A stretch of 64,000 nt of DNA, from positions 1 to 64,000 of the forward strand of contig NZ_DGLI01000051.1 in the NCBI RefSeq assembly GCF_002387895.1, written 5' to 3'. The DNA comes from Clostridium sp. UBA4548. Its GTDB lineage: Bacteria; Bacillota; Clostridia; Clostridiales; Clostridiaceae. Positions 7,701 through 14,822 of the stretch are shown in pieces; within the stretch, counting starts at the first letter, position 1, and every line of letters starts with the position of its first letter. Below the pieces are notes generated by a model, which ran no database searches, was not told the origin of the DNA, and worked only from the letters and a program-made list of their open reading frames with translations. The position numbers and the translations under genes were made by a program.

Positions 7701-9048
7701 AACTTTAGAAGTAGTAAAAAGCAAAATCAAAGCCTTAGAAGGCGAGCTAAAAACTTTAAACGAAGAAACAACTAAGGTAGATAAGAACATAGGCATAATT
7801 GAAAGTAATAAGAGTTTTCAAACGGAAAATATGGAGAAGTTAGGCTATAATAATCCCTTGACGAAAGAGGAAATAAGGGATTCTAACTTTAAAGGACGAG
7901 AAAAAAAGATTAAAGAAGATTTAGGACAAAATGACTTTATAATAAAAGAATATACTAAAGAAATAGAAAAACTAAGAGTTTTAAAACAAAAGCTTGAAGA
8001 GTACAAAGGAAATTATAATGAGGAAGATTATAAGGAGTTTAACTTTGAAAACCTACAAGCAGCAAGCAAAATAGTCTATGAGTATATAGCCTCTTATAAC
8101 ATTCTAAAACAAGAACTTCAAGGCTTAGAAGCTCAAATAGTTAAGGACATAAATAGAATTTATGAAACCTACAGGGATAAGAATAGACTCATTAAGGAGA
8201 GGATTTTCAGCTACCTGAACAAAGAAAATAAGCTGGAAAGCTCCAACGAAATAGAGTACTTCCTGGAAACTGTTCAAAGGAAAATCAGTACCCTAGAATT
8301 AGAACTAAACCATATTAAAGCTGAAGAAGAAGTTGTAATAAATGATATTTTAAGATATGCAAAACATATTTTAGATGAGCTTAAAACCATAGATAAGAAA
8401 TCTACTATTAAGCATTTAGGAAAAACAGAAAGACTACTGCAAATAATCCTTCCAGAAGAAGTAGAAGAGGAAGGCTTAAGGGAATACATCAAAGATAAGG
8501 TTAACTTTTATGGAACTATGGAAGATTACAAAGCTTTACTAGATAGCGACATTGAAAGTTCAGAGCTATTAAGTAAGCTTATAGGAAATCTAAATAGAAT
8601 CAGAGTAGAAATTAAAAAAATTGAGAAAACAGGTCTTACCAGAAAAAGCTGGAAGGATGTGCTGTCACAAAACTCTGGAGGAGAAAAGTTTGTATCCATG
8701 TTTATACTTCTTTCAAGCCTTATGTCCTATATGAGAAAAAGAGAAGGGGACATAGATAACAAGGAAGAAAAGAAAGTAATAATAATGGATAACCCCTTTG
8801 CCAAAACCAACGCAGAGCATCTGCTAGAACCCATGTTTCAAATAGCTGAAAAGTATAACATTCAGCTACTTTGTTTCTCAGGAATAGGAGGAAGCTCAGT
8901 TTACAATAAGTTCGATAAGATATATGTGGCTAAGGTAATTTCTGATAAATTTAGAAATAAGGAAAATGTATCCTTCAAAGCAGGAAGTGAAGAAACCTTA
9001 GAAATGTCGGACTTTACTATAGGTAAAGAACAGATATCTATGTTTTAG
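4726..9048 (+). CDS. jetC: Wadjet SMC-type DNA-translocating ATPase JetC
   Basis: 1440 residues. It is a condensin-like motor of the MukB/MksB kind that extrudes plasmid loops. Walker A is ENGIGKT (K44). Two long heptad-rich coiled-coil arms (about 230-660 and 770-1230) flank a hinge-like globular stretch near 660-740 (FPYGILLSNKD...). The ABC signature NSGGEK is at 1316-1321 and Walker B is IIMDNPFAKT (D1355). The residue after the Walker B aspartate is Asn (N1356) rather than the Glu of canonical SMCs. Codon use and AT content match the neighbours. Start and ribosome site (GGGGGAG) are clear. It is the last gene of the operon. Confidence 0.92.
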   Translation: MPKLNKTRIINLNYNDGKRTIYDEIFDYGQGRNTLFSMENGIGKTVLIQFFLQPFIRNKRELAGRSFEDYFTGNAPTYILHEIALENGEKLLVGMIIKKDNSEEDKNKLRILTFLNRYSITSDFDLINAPFVEGKRILKFSEAEEKIKKYKSGKLNFKYFNFNDSSKKSEYFEELRTYKLNYKEWEDIIRNINNDESGLSNLYDKHKTDEALVRNVIVPLIESKINGEKNIIEALKTNLSAYIENYKQNKESFDQVEVLKQFTYEMTPVLELLKQGGLKEEEKHSLYKTLSYINNACEKELSKKSRERFQLEELIEELKGELKRVSYEEYSLNYYKLQEEQEVLEVTLEQLRDKFNNKDGKRKELLKEKFVQEGAEVYEEILDKEAELAQVRERIANYEKDDSEIAQNIRNYKFSLKGIYELEVQELKESEIQFLEEKEKLNKSLKENEEQQGEMSLNQKENLIAITKAESVVENFETYEADFIVKYADFDLVRNPLLKEYEDKELEDFNEAIENNICDNLKAEEELKKEKLALEVEKENLRKAIEEISEDLSLNKEKLSSKKNELGTFDKESSKIIEVLRIKNLPLNIAGEKEKLKQLIINETLKLEETLTGEEKKLRNIEDTIHRYETGLIQLPKEVLETFENKGISFEYALNWLQNYKGSKEEKEALIKENPFFPYGILLSNKDITLLKGESLEVYTSIPIPIINKSYLNKSIKVEKNHDVLTLENAEFLLAFNNLLIDEEKRIQLINRLKGEENQLQEEIQNIKKAIDRNKGYSLTLREYPYLGNENEILEEEIKTLEERISKLQEESRTKGEALVNNENKTKAAEKQHSDLEKSLVYLKEKKDKFNHFKKEYSNFKDNKVKLQSLKKLQENFKKIEEELKVENKDLYNSLTEMAIKLDNLKKTIKDATSKLELYKSAKEGVVIKEEKNILEGKLLSCEKQLGEDKKRDKKDEETLLKDLEKQNSRLKRIISDGGLSQEYKKISFSEETLEVVKSKIKALEGELKTLNEETTKVDKNIGIIESNKSFQTENMEKLGYNNPLTKEEIRDSNFKGREKKIKEDLGQNDFIIKEYTKEIEKLRVLKQKLEEYKGNYNEEDYKEFNFENLQAASKIVYEYIASYNILKQELQGLEAQIVKDINRIYETYRDKNRLIKERIFSYLNKENKLESSNEIEYFLETVQRKISTLELELNHIKAEEEVVINDILRYAKHILDELKTIDKKSTIKHLGKTERLLQIILPEEVEEEGLREYIKDKVNFYGTMEDYKALLDSDIESSELLSKLIGNLNRIRVEIKKIEKTGLTRKSWKDVLSQNSGGEKFVSMFILLSSLMSYMRKREGDIDNKEEKKVIIMDNPFAKTNAEHLLEPMFQIAEKYNIQLLCFSGIGGSSVYNKFDKIYVAKVISDKFRNKENVSFKAGSEETLEMSDFTIGKEQISMF

Positions 9049-9154
9049 TTGGGGGATGCCATAAAGAATCACAAGAGCATTTATACAGTTGAAGGATTTA
9101 TAAGTTAACATAAAAAGGGTCTCATACATTATGTATAAAGCCCTAAATAATATG

Positions 9155-9207
9155 AAAGCTATGGATAACAGATAAGTAAATACCTGTTACCCATAGCTTT
9201 ATTCTTT
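9155..9207 (+). terminator. Intrinsic terminator after the jet operon
   Basis: AAAGCTATGGATAACAG (9155-9171) pairs with CTGTTACCCATAGCTTT (9184-9200) with one mismatch, followed by ATTCTTTT. It overlaps the 3' end of the decayed thpR fragment. Confidence 0.75.
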
Positions 9208-9304
9208 TAGGTTAACTCCATAAATAAGCACACAATCTAGTTTTCCGTTTTCTTCTTTGCTAGCCATTAGGGTTATCGCTTTTATTGAAGTAGAAATTCT
9301 TTAC
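9199..9304 (-). pseudogene. Orphan 3' fragment of a second thpR (2'-5' RNA ligase) gene
   Basis: Read on the minus strand, this gives RISTSIKAITLMASKEENG... and ends GVNLKE followed by a stop. It is nearly identical to the last 35 or so residues of the intact ThpR at 10784-11335 (RISIPVKAITLMASKEENG...). Upstream of 9304 the similarity ends abruptly in non-coding sequence. It is a truncated duplicate that shares about 100 bp with the real gene 1.5 kb away. Confidence 0.8.
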
Positions 9305-9612
9305 AAGTTATTGAGGGAGTTTATTGGTTATGTAAATAAACAACTATTTATTTTTGTGTAGTAATCGTTAACAAAGTGTTTATTTGTAGCTGTTTTTATT
9401 ATGTGGTAATATATAGTAAATTTATTTTTAAGTTAATCTGTGATAATGACTACTTAATTGAAAAACTTTATTTTACACTGATTAGCTACAGGGGTTAAAG
9501 TAAAACTTATGGCATGCATCTTTAAAAACTTTTAAGGGAAGTTGAACATATTTATGCATTAGTTAAACTTTAAGTCAGCTTCTTTATAAATCCAGAAGGG
9601 GGATATGGGTTA
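9305..9612. other. Intergenic stretch with no gene
   Basis: AT-rich spacer between the thpR remnant and the hydrolase gene. I see stop-rich frames on both strands and no clear hairpin. A ribosome site (AGAAGGGGGA, about 9593-9602) near its end serves the hydrolase. Confidence 0.5.
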
Positions 9613-10452
9613 ATGAAAAGAAAAAATCTATCAATTATTTTAATTATTGTAATTTTATTAGTAGCAGTTGGTGTGTTTGGAGTTATGAAGCATAATAAAA
9701 CGCTACAAGCTTCTAAGACTGTTAATGGAAAAATTGACATTGGAGGTTATGGACTAAATGTAAAGGTTGAAGGAAAGGGAAAGCCTATAGTGATTTTTGA
9801 ATCCGGGTTAGGTGGAGGTTATAGTGATTGGGCAAGGGTGCAACCAGAAATTGCTAAGATTACAAGAACCTTTTCCTATGATAGAGCAGGTCTAGGTGGC
9901 AGTGATAAAAGTAAACTGCAAAGAACAGCTTTAAATCAAGTAAAAGAACTTCATGGACTTTTAGAAAATTGTAAAGCTAAGGGCCCTTATATAATAGTGG
10001 CACACTCAATTGGCGGTCTAAATGCAAGACTCTTTGCAGATGTTTACCCAAATGAAGTTGCAGGAATTGTTTTTGTGGATTCTTCCCATGAAGATATGCT
10101 TAATATCTTTACAAGTAAAGCACCAGAAGAATATGAAGCTATGAAGGCTCAGTTTTCATCTCCAGAAGGGACTTTTGAAGATCTACTAAAAAGCACAGAT
10201 CAAGTAAGAGAAGTAAGAAAAAAGGATGCTCTAAGAAACATACCAATTATAGTACTTTCAGCAGATAAAAGTGCTATGGAAATTCAAGATCCAATAATTA
10301 ATGAGTGGCCTAAGCTTCAAGAAGATTTAGCTACCTTATCTGATAAAAGCAAGCACCTTACTATAAAAAATGCCAGTCACATGCTTCAAAATGATAATCC
10401 ACAAGCTGTAATAGATGCAATTAAAGAAATTATTGAAACAGTAAAAGAGTAA
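9613..10452 (+). CDS. Membrane-anchored alpha/beta hydrolase
   Basis: 279 residues. Residues 7-25 form a hydrophobic N-terminal segment with basic flanks (MKRKNL...), most likely an uncleaved anchor placing the enzyme outside the cell. The hydrolase fold follows: oxyanion region FESGLGGGYSDW, nucleophile elbow AHSIGGL (serine near 138), acid around VLSADKS, and histidine in NASHMLQNDNP. Substrate unknown; relatives include esterases, lipases and haloperoxidase-like enzymes. A monocistronic unit with family A repeat and a terminator downstream. Confidence 0.85.
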   Translation: MKRKNLSIILIIVILLVAVGVFGVMKHNKTLQASKTVNGKIDIGGYGLNVKVEGKGKPIVIFESGLGGGYSDWARVQPEIAKITRTFSYDRAGLGGSDKSKLQRTALNQVKELHGLLENCKAKGPYIIVAHSIGGLNARLFADVYPNEVAGIVFVDSSHEDMLNIFTSKAPEEYEAMKAQFSSPEGTFEDLLKSTDQVREVRKKDALRNIPIIVLSADKSAMEIQDPIINEWPKLQEDLATLSDKSKHLTIKNASHMLQNDNPQAVIDAIKEIIETVKE

Positions 10453-10553
10453 TTCAGTGGATAATAAGAGGCTTTTTATCATAATATCCATCAAACTCTG
10501 AAAAGGACTAGGGGGATTCTATAAATTAAAGTTTTTACTATCAAATGAGTTCC

Positions 10554-10686
10554 TTTAACAACATTTTGGAAGCTTCAAGTCTGCCATCTACTAAAGTGGC
10601 AGTTGCTCAGTCTAGATAAGTTGCTTTGGTAGCAGTCTAAATCTGCTTCCAAAGTTGTTAACAAAATGAACTTGTTCATTATTTAA
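10554..10686 (-). repeat. Dispersed repeat family A, copy 1
   Basis: About 133 bp. One end reads TTTAACAACATTTTGGAAGC and the other GCTTCCAAAGTTGTTAA followed by AAAATGAACTTGTTCATT. The ends form a long terminal stem and the interior holds a TGCCA/TGGCA hairpin. It is in the opposite orientation to the copies at 16.7, 28.6 and 63.4 kb. No coding frame. Confidence 0.8.
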
Positions 10687-10695
10687 TTTTATGGA

Positions 10696-10729
10696 GAAGT
10701 TCCTTCAGGATAATTGAAGGAACTTTTCT
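10696..10729. terminator. Intrinsic terminator
   Basis: AGTTCCTTCA and TGAAGGAACT form a 10-bp stem followed by TTTTCT. It sits between the converging hydrolase (plus) and thpR (minus) genes, after repeat A copy 1. Confidence 0.7.
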
Positions 10730-10783
10730 ACATTTCTTTTACAACTGTATATCCATAAAGTAAAGTGGTGAAGCATTTAAAAG

Positions 10784-11335
10784 TTAGTTTAATTCCTTTA
10801 GGTTAACTTTATAAATAGGCACACCATTTAACTTACCATTCTCTTCTTTACTAGCCATTAAGGTTATGGCTTTTACTGGAATAGAAATTCTTTCATACTG
10901 GGTTAAGTTGTTAGCCACTATAGAATTTGGAGGCAGTTCTACTCTGCGACCCAAAGTTATATGGGGCATAAAAAACTTATCATAAAAGGGGAGCTTAGCT
11001 TCTTTTAATAGAGTGGAAAGTTCTTTGTGAAGCTGAGAAAGCACTGGGTTTTCTTCTATTCCAATCCATAAAATATTTGTCTTCTTTCTTGTAAAAATAC
11101 CTAAGTTACCTACTAACAATTCAAAGGGATTTACCTTTAAAACTATCTTATCTAGCACCTCTTTTATTTTTTCAATTTGAAGATCATTAGCTTCACCTAT
11201 AAATCTTATGGTCATATGAAAATTATTCTTTGTTGTAAAACTGCCATGAGTGCAGTGTTTTTTTATAGAGCAGGTTATTTTATCAAAATAATCCTTAACC
11301 TTATTTTCAAAATCTATAGCAATATAAACTCTCAA
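10784..11335 (-). CDS. thpR: RNA 2',3'-cyclic phosphodiesterase (2'-5' RNA ligase family)
   Basis: 183 residues, cytoplasmic. It belongs to the 2H phosphoesterase superfamily; characterised bacterial members open 2',3'-cyclic phosphates or join 2'-5' RNA ends. Both catalytic HxT/Sx motifs are present: HMTIRFIG (near 41-48) and HITLGRRV (near 125-132), spaced as in the family. Length is normal. It starts MRVYIAIDFENKV, the usual N-terminus of ThpR. Its C-terminal 35 codons have a decayed twin at 9199-9304. Confidence 0.92.
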   Translation of the reverse strand: MRVYIAIDFENKVKDYFDKITCSIKKHCTHGSFTTKNNFHMTIRFIGEANDLQIEKIKEVLDKIVLKVNPFELLVGNLGIFTRKKTNILWIGIEENPVLSQLHKELSTLLKEAKLPFYDKFFMPHITLGRRVELPPNSIVANNLTQYERISIPVKAITLMASKEENGKLNGVPIYKVNLKELN

Positions 11336-11733
11336 GATTTTATCTTCCTTTCCTTTAAACCATATATTCTAATAAAGTTTGTGCACTCATAATTAAGGTT
11401 TTATTGAGACTATCATTAGTAAGATGAATCTTTATTAATGGAAAATATCTATGATAATTATAATTCATATTTAGGAAAGGATGAAGAGGATTTTATAAGT
11501 AAGCTGTTGTTAAGGGATATATATTTAGGATTAAATAAGGTGAAATTAAGTATTGGAATTTAAAGTGTACTCTCTGTAGCTACTAATTGAATCATTGAAA
11601 AAGAAGGAAGTTTTTGCTTTATAGGAAATCAGAATTATATAAGGGGACCCAAAATTAAAATAGATTAGGTTTATCATTTGGTGAATTTGGTATATAATAT
11701 CTATATAAATAGGTTTTTCAGGAGGTATTGTAT
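11336..11733. other. Intergenic stretch with only a doubtful short ORF
   Basis: No clear gene. A 41-codon ORF at 11438-11563 (MENIYDNYNSYLGKDEEDF...) has no ribosome site. It vaguely resembles the small protein that follows (MEN start, a K-D/E-E-E-x-F segment) and may be a decayed relative. The rest is stop-rich. Confidence 0.35.
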
Positions 11734-11901
11734 ATGGAAAATAAAGAGACTAGTTTATATGATATTTTTCTAAACTATTCCTATAATGATATTATGAAGT
11801 TATTTCAAAAATCAAAGACTAAAGAAGAACAAGATTTTTATGTAAATTTAGCGAATATGATATTGCAGAGAGAACAGAAGAAAGTTATAGGTAATAAGTA
11901 A
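11734..11901 (+). CDS. Small acidic/basic hypothetical protein, 55 residues
   Basis: Starts MENKETSLYDIFLN with an excellent ribosome site (AGGAGGT at 11720-11726, 7 bases before the ATG) and ends at a stop embedded in a perfect terminator. Predicted all-helical, no membrane segment, no cysteine motif. It contains KTKEEQDFYVNLANMILQ. I do not recognise the family. The clear ribosome site and terminator make this a real single-gene transcription unit, too short for most ORF callers. Confidence 0.65.
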   Translation: MENKETSLYDIFLNYSYNDIMKLFQKSKTKEEQDFYVNLANMILQREQKKVIGNK

Positions 11902-11940
11902 TAAGTAGTAAAATTACAGTAATTTTACTACTTATTTTTA
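11900..11940 (+). terminator. Intrinsic terminator of the 55-residue protein gene
   Basis: AATAAGTAGTAAAATTA (11900-11916) pairs with TAATTTTACTACTTATT (11920-11936), followed by TTTA. Confidence 0.8.
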
Positions 11941-12018
11941 TAAATATAATAAAAACTTCAAATGGAAAAAAGTTTCATTTGAGATATTCTATATATTAGG
12001 CTCAGTTCTTAAGATTTC

Positions 12019-12657
12019 CTACATATTCTTCAAAAATTTTATTATATAACTTAAGGTGTAAAATTCTCTATCAACCTTTGTAACAATTAACTTTAGTCCT
12101 GTAATTATTGTTTCTTCAGTAAAGTTTTCTAGTAGAAGCATAATATTTAAGGTATTTAAGCCCCCGTCTTTTGTATCAAGAACTCGTGATTTCTTTACAT
12201 ATTTGTTTTCCATAGCTGTTAAAATAGCAGCTCTTAATTCTTCACTGATTTCAAGTTTAGGCATTTCTTCAAAAATTCTGATGCCAGGAGTGTTTACGGT
12301 TAGTTTTTTAGCTTTGCTTATATCAGTAGATAAAAATATTGTATTTATAAATTTGGCATCCTTGAAGTTAGCACCTTCTAATTTAACTGAGTCAAAAATA
12401 GCATTTTCAAATACTGCATTTCGAAAATCACTGTCTTTTAAATTTGTTCCAATAAATTCTGCATATTTAAAGCTGCATTTAAAGAATTTAGTGGATTTAA
12501 AATGTGCTCCTCTAAAGCTTACAAAATCAAAAATTGAGGCTGTAAAGTCGCAGTTATAACAGTTGCTTCTCTCTAGATTTTTGTACATGAAATTTTTATC
12601 TTTTTTCTCTATATTATTGTAGTTGAAATTTCCAGTAGTGGTTTTATTTATAGACAT
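12019..12657 (-). CDS. Pentapeptide-repeat protein
   Basis: 212 residues from the ATG at 12657; AGGTG in the end of the helicase gene is a fitting ribosome site, while an in-frame GTG at 12669 is the alternative. Residues about 25-120 carry tandem A(D/N)LxX pentapeptide repeats (CDFTA SIFDF VSFRG AHFKS TKFFK and so on to FKDAKFINTIF), which fold into a right-handed quadrilateral beta-helix. The C-terminal 90 residues are helical and unrepeated. Qnr-type members mimic DNA and protect gyrase, but most have unknown roles. The gene follows the helicase by 4 bases, so the two are co-transcribed. Confidence 0.85.
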   Translation of the reverse strand: MSINKTTTGNFNYNNIEKKDKNFMYKNLERSNCYNCDFTASIFDFVSFRGAHFKSTKFFKCSFKYAEFIGTNLKDSDFRNAVFENAIFDSVKLEGANFKDAKFINTIFLSTDISKAKKLTVNTPGIRIFEEMPKLEISEELRAAILTAMENKYVKKSRVLDTKDGGLNTLNIMLLLENFTEETIITGLKLIVTKVDREFYTLSYIIKFLKNM

Positions 12658-12661
12658 AGTT

Positions 12662-13771
12662 CTATTCACCTAATTCCCTTCTCGGTATTTTAAATTTAAT
12701 AGCTTTTTCAATTTCTTCAAGTCTAAAGCTGTCTTTTGGGTCAATGAATAGGCAGGTATAGCCTTCCTCTCCAGCTCTTCCCGTTCTACCAATTCGATGT
12801 ATATAGCTTTCTACGCTTTCAGGTATGTCATAGTTATATATATGGCTGACTCCGCCTATATCAAGGCCTCTAGAAGCCACATCTGTTGCTATTAAGTATT
12901 GGAAATCTCCCTTTTTAAAGGCTTTCATTATTCTTTCACGTTTTGATTGAAGGATGTCACTATGGAGCTTTTCACAGTTGTAGCCTCGTTTATATAGTGC
13001 TACCTCTAAATCATCTGCTCTTCTTTTAGTTCTGCAAAAGATTATAGCCATATATGGATTATCTTCATTGAGCACAGTGCACAGAGCATCTTGTTTTCTT
13101 CTATCTGTAGTTTCTACCACCTGCTGCTTAATAGCCTCAAGAGTTACTTCTTCTTTATTTATTGTTACTGTTGAAGGTTCTTTCATGTATCTATAAGCCA
13201 GTCTTTTGACATCTGAATTTAAGGTTGCAGAGAAACAAAGGGTTTGGTGCTTTTTAGAAGTTTCTTTAATTATTGACTCTACCTCATTTTTAAAGCCCAT
13301 TAAAAGCATCTGATCTGCTTCATCTAGTACAAAGGTTTTTAATTTACTCAAATCTATGGATTTTCTTTCAAGATGATCAAGAAGTCTTCCTGGGGTTGCA
13401 ATAATAAGATGGATACCTGTTTTTAGCTTTTTAAGCTGAGATCCAACATCCTTGCCACCATAGGCAGCTAATATATTAATATCCTTAGCTTGCTTAAGCT
13501 TTAGAGCTTCCTCAGTTATCTGAAGGGCAAGCTCTCTTGTAGGAGTTAAAATCAAGGCCTGAACTGCATCCACCTTAGGTGAAATATTTTCAAAAATAGG
13601 TAGCAAAAACGCCAGGGTTTTTCCTGTGCCAGTTTGAGATTCCACTATAACATCATGTCCATCTTTTATAAGACTAATGCTTTCGGCTTGAACTGGTGTT
13701 GGCTCGGTGATACCGTTATTTTTTAATAACTTTACTATATCTTCACTGATTCCTAATTGATTAAAATTCAT
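12662..13771 (-). CDS. DEAD-box ATP-dependent RNA helicase, minimal core
   Basis: 369 residues containing only the two RecA domains, without the basic or RNA-binding tail found in DeaD/CshA. Motifs in order: Q motif (FNQLGI...TPVQAESI), I SQTGTGKT (45-52), Ia PTRELA, Ib TPGR, II DEAD (150-153), III SATL, and VI HRIGRTGR. It unwinds short RNA duplexes, for example in ribosome assembly, mRNA turnover or cold adaptation. It heads a two-gene unit with the pentapeptide protein, and a cold-shock protein gene is divergent on the other side of a family B repeat. Confidence 0.93.
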   Translation of the reverse strand: MNFNQLGISEDIVKLLKNNGITEPTPVQAESISLIKDGHDVIVESQTGTGKTLAFLLPIFENISPKVDAVQALILTPTRELALQITEEALKLKQAKDINILAAYGGKDVGSQLKKLKTGIHLIIATPGRLLDHLERKSIDLSKLKTFVLDEADQMLLMGFKNEVESIIKETSKKHQTLCFSATLNSDVKRLAYRYMKEPSTVTINKEEVTLEAIKQQVVETTDRRKQDALCTVLNEDNPYMAIIFCRTKRRADDLEVALYKRGYNCEKLHSDILQSKRERIMKAFKKGDFQYLIATDVASRGLDIGGVSHIYNYDIPESVESYIHRIGRTGRAGEEGYTCLFIDPKDSFRLEEIEKAIKFKIPRRELGE

Positions 13772-13904
13772 TATTTTCTACCTCTCTTGTTATAGGGTTC
13801 TATTTTAAAATTGTTGCTCCCACTCAATGGAAGCTCAATTATAACCTTCTACTTGACATATCTTTTAATCATATACTATCCATTAGGATTATACAAACAA
13901 TTTA

Positions 13905-14034
13905 TAAGGCAACTGAAAATAAATAATAATTTAAAGCTGTGAAAGGTATTTTAAGTTAGATAAGGAACCTATTGATGCAGTATGCTCAAAATAGGTGAGG
14001 ATACTAACTTATTTATTTTTTGAAGATGCCTAAA
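13905..14034 (+). repeat. Dispersed repeat family B, copy 1
   Basis: About 130 bp with inverted ends: AAGGCAACTGAAAATAAATAA at the left and TTATTTATTTTTTGAAGATG then CCTAA at the right. No coding frame. It lies in the spacer between the helicase and csp genes. Other copies: 14761, 20673 and 34685. Confidence 0.7.
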
Positions 14035-14124
14035 TACACAAATTAAAAAAACTTGCTTTATCTAACAATATATGTTAGTATTAACTTGTATTTAAATTTA
14101 TAGTTAACAATTCAATAAAATATA

Positions 14125-14152
14125 TTTCGGTTTAGTACTTTAAATGTATAAT
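14125..14152 (+). promoter_or_regulatory. Promoter of the cold-shock gene
   Basis: TATAAT at 14147-14152 with a weak -35 (TTTCGG at 14125-14130, spacing 16). The untranslated leader before the ATG at 14231 would be about 70 bases, compatible with the long structured leaders of csp messages. Confidence 0.45.
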
Positions 14153-14230
14153 AGTATGATGATATGGAAATTTTATTAGTGAATTAGTTTGATGAGTTTA
14201 AAAATAATAAAATTTCGGAGGTACAGTGAG

Positions 14231-14428
14231 ATGACTGGTACAGTAAAATGGTTTAATTCAGAAAAAGGTTTTGGATTTATTACAGGAGAAGATGGAAATG
14301 ATGTGTTTGCACATTTTTCTCAAATAAAATCAGAAGGTTATAAGTCTCTTGAAGAAGGTCAAAAGGTTTCTTTTGATGTTGTTAAAGGACCAAAAGGACC
14401 TCAAGCTGAAAATATTACATCTATCTAA
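14231..14428 (+). CDS. Cold-shock protein (CspA family)
   Basis: 65 residues, a single cold-shock OB-fold domain. RNP1 is KGFGFI (in NSEKGFGFITGEDG) and RNP2 is VFAHF; W10-F11 in VKWFNSEKG are conserved. It binds single-stranded RNA and acts as an RNA chaperone. The ATG at 14231 follows GGAGG (14217-14221), so the upstream in-frame ATG at 14189 is not the start. Monocistronic, with a strong terminator. Confidence 0.95.
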   Translation: MTGTVKWFNSEKGFGFITGEDGNDVFAHFSQIKSEGYKSLEEGQKVSFDVVKGPKGPQAENITSI

Positions 14429-14455
14429 TTTAAAATAATTTAATTAGTGTATATT

Positions 14456-14492
14456 TCAACCCTCAAATAGTATTCTATTTGAGGGTTTTTTA
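14456..14492 (+). terminator. Intrinsic terminator of csp
   Basis: AACCCTCAAATAG and CTATTTGAGGGTT form a 13-bp stem with a 4-base loop, followed by TTTT. Confidence 0.9.
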
Positions 14493-14654
14493 CGTGGATT
14501 ATGATAAGAGAAATCTAATCTTAAGTATAGGGTGTAAATGTAGAAAAAGATAATAAGAAGGTTAAGTGCTTACCTTGAGAGGTCTTATATATCTTTGAGA
14601 ACACAGGTAGGAAACTGGGTAAAGAAATGCAGTTTAGTGATAAGATAATATTAT

Positions 14655-14720
14655 GAAGTGAGTTACCTAAGTTGTATTTGGTGACTCACTTTTATTTATG
14701 AATTAAGTAGAAGGTTGTTC
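14655..14720 (+). terminator. Orphan terminator with a repeated flank
   Basis: AGTGAGTTACC...GGTGACTCACT followed by TTTATTTATGAATTAAG and AGGTTGTT. The hairpin and its flank recur after the nucleotidyltransferase gene at 21677-21740. No gene precedes it here, so it looks like the leftover 3' end of a lost duplicate. Confidence 0.55.
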
Positions 14721-14760
14721 AAGGAACTGTATGGATGCTATTATAAAGGTGTGCTAATAA

Positions 14761-14812
14761 GGATTTTAGGTATCTGAAAATAATTATTGCTTATTTTTGA
14801 AGATGCCTTAAG
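14761..14812 (+). repeat. Dispersed repeat family B, short copy 2
   Basis: About 50 bp: TAGGTATCTGAAAATAAT joined almost directly to TTATTTTTGAAGATGCCTTA. It is little more than the two inverted ends. Its right end abuts the ribosome site (AAGGGGGA) of the GNAT gene starting at 14823. Confidence 0.65.
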
Positions 14813-14822
14813 GGGGATAGCT

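Noticed and set aside
4956..8492. Minus-strand open frames inside jetC, rich in Ser, Phe and Leu
   Set aside because: They are complements of Lys/Glu-rich coiled-coil codons, not genes.
10554..10686. T-box or other known riboswitch for family A repeats
   Set aside because: No T-box sequence (GGTGGTACCGCG-like) or specifier loop, and copies sit between converging genes and inside operons rather than only upstream of genes.
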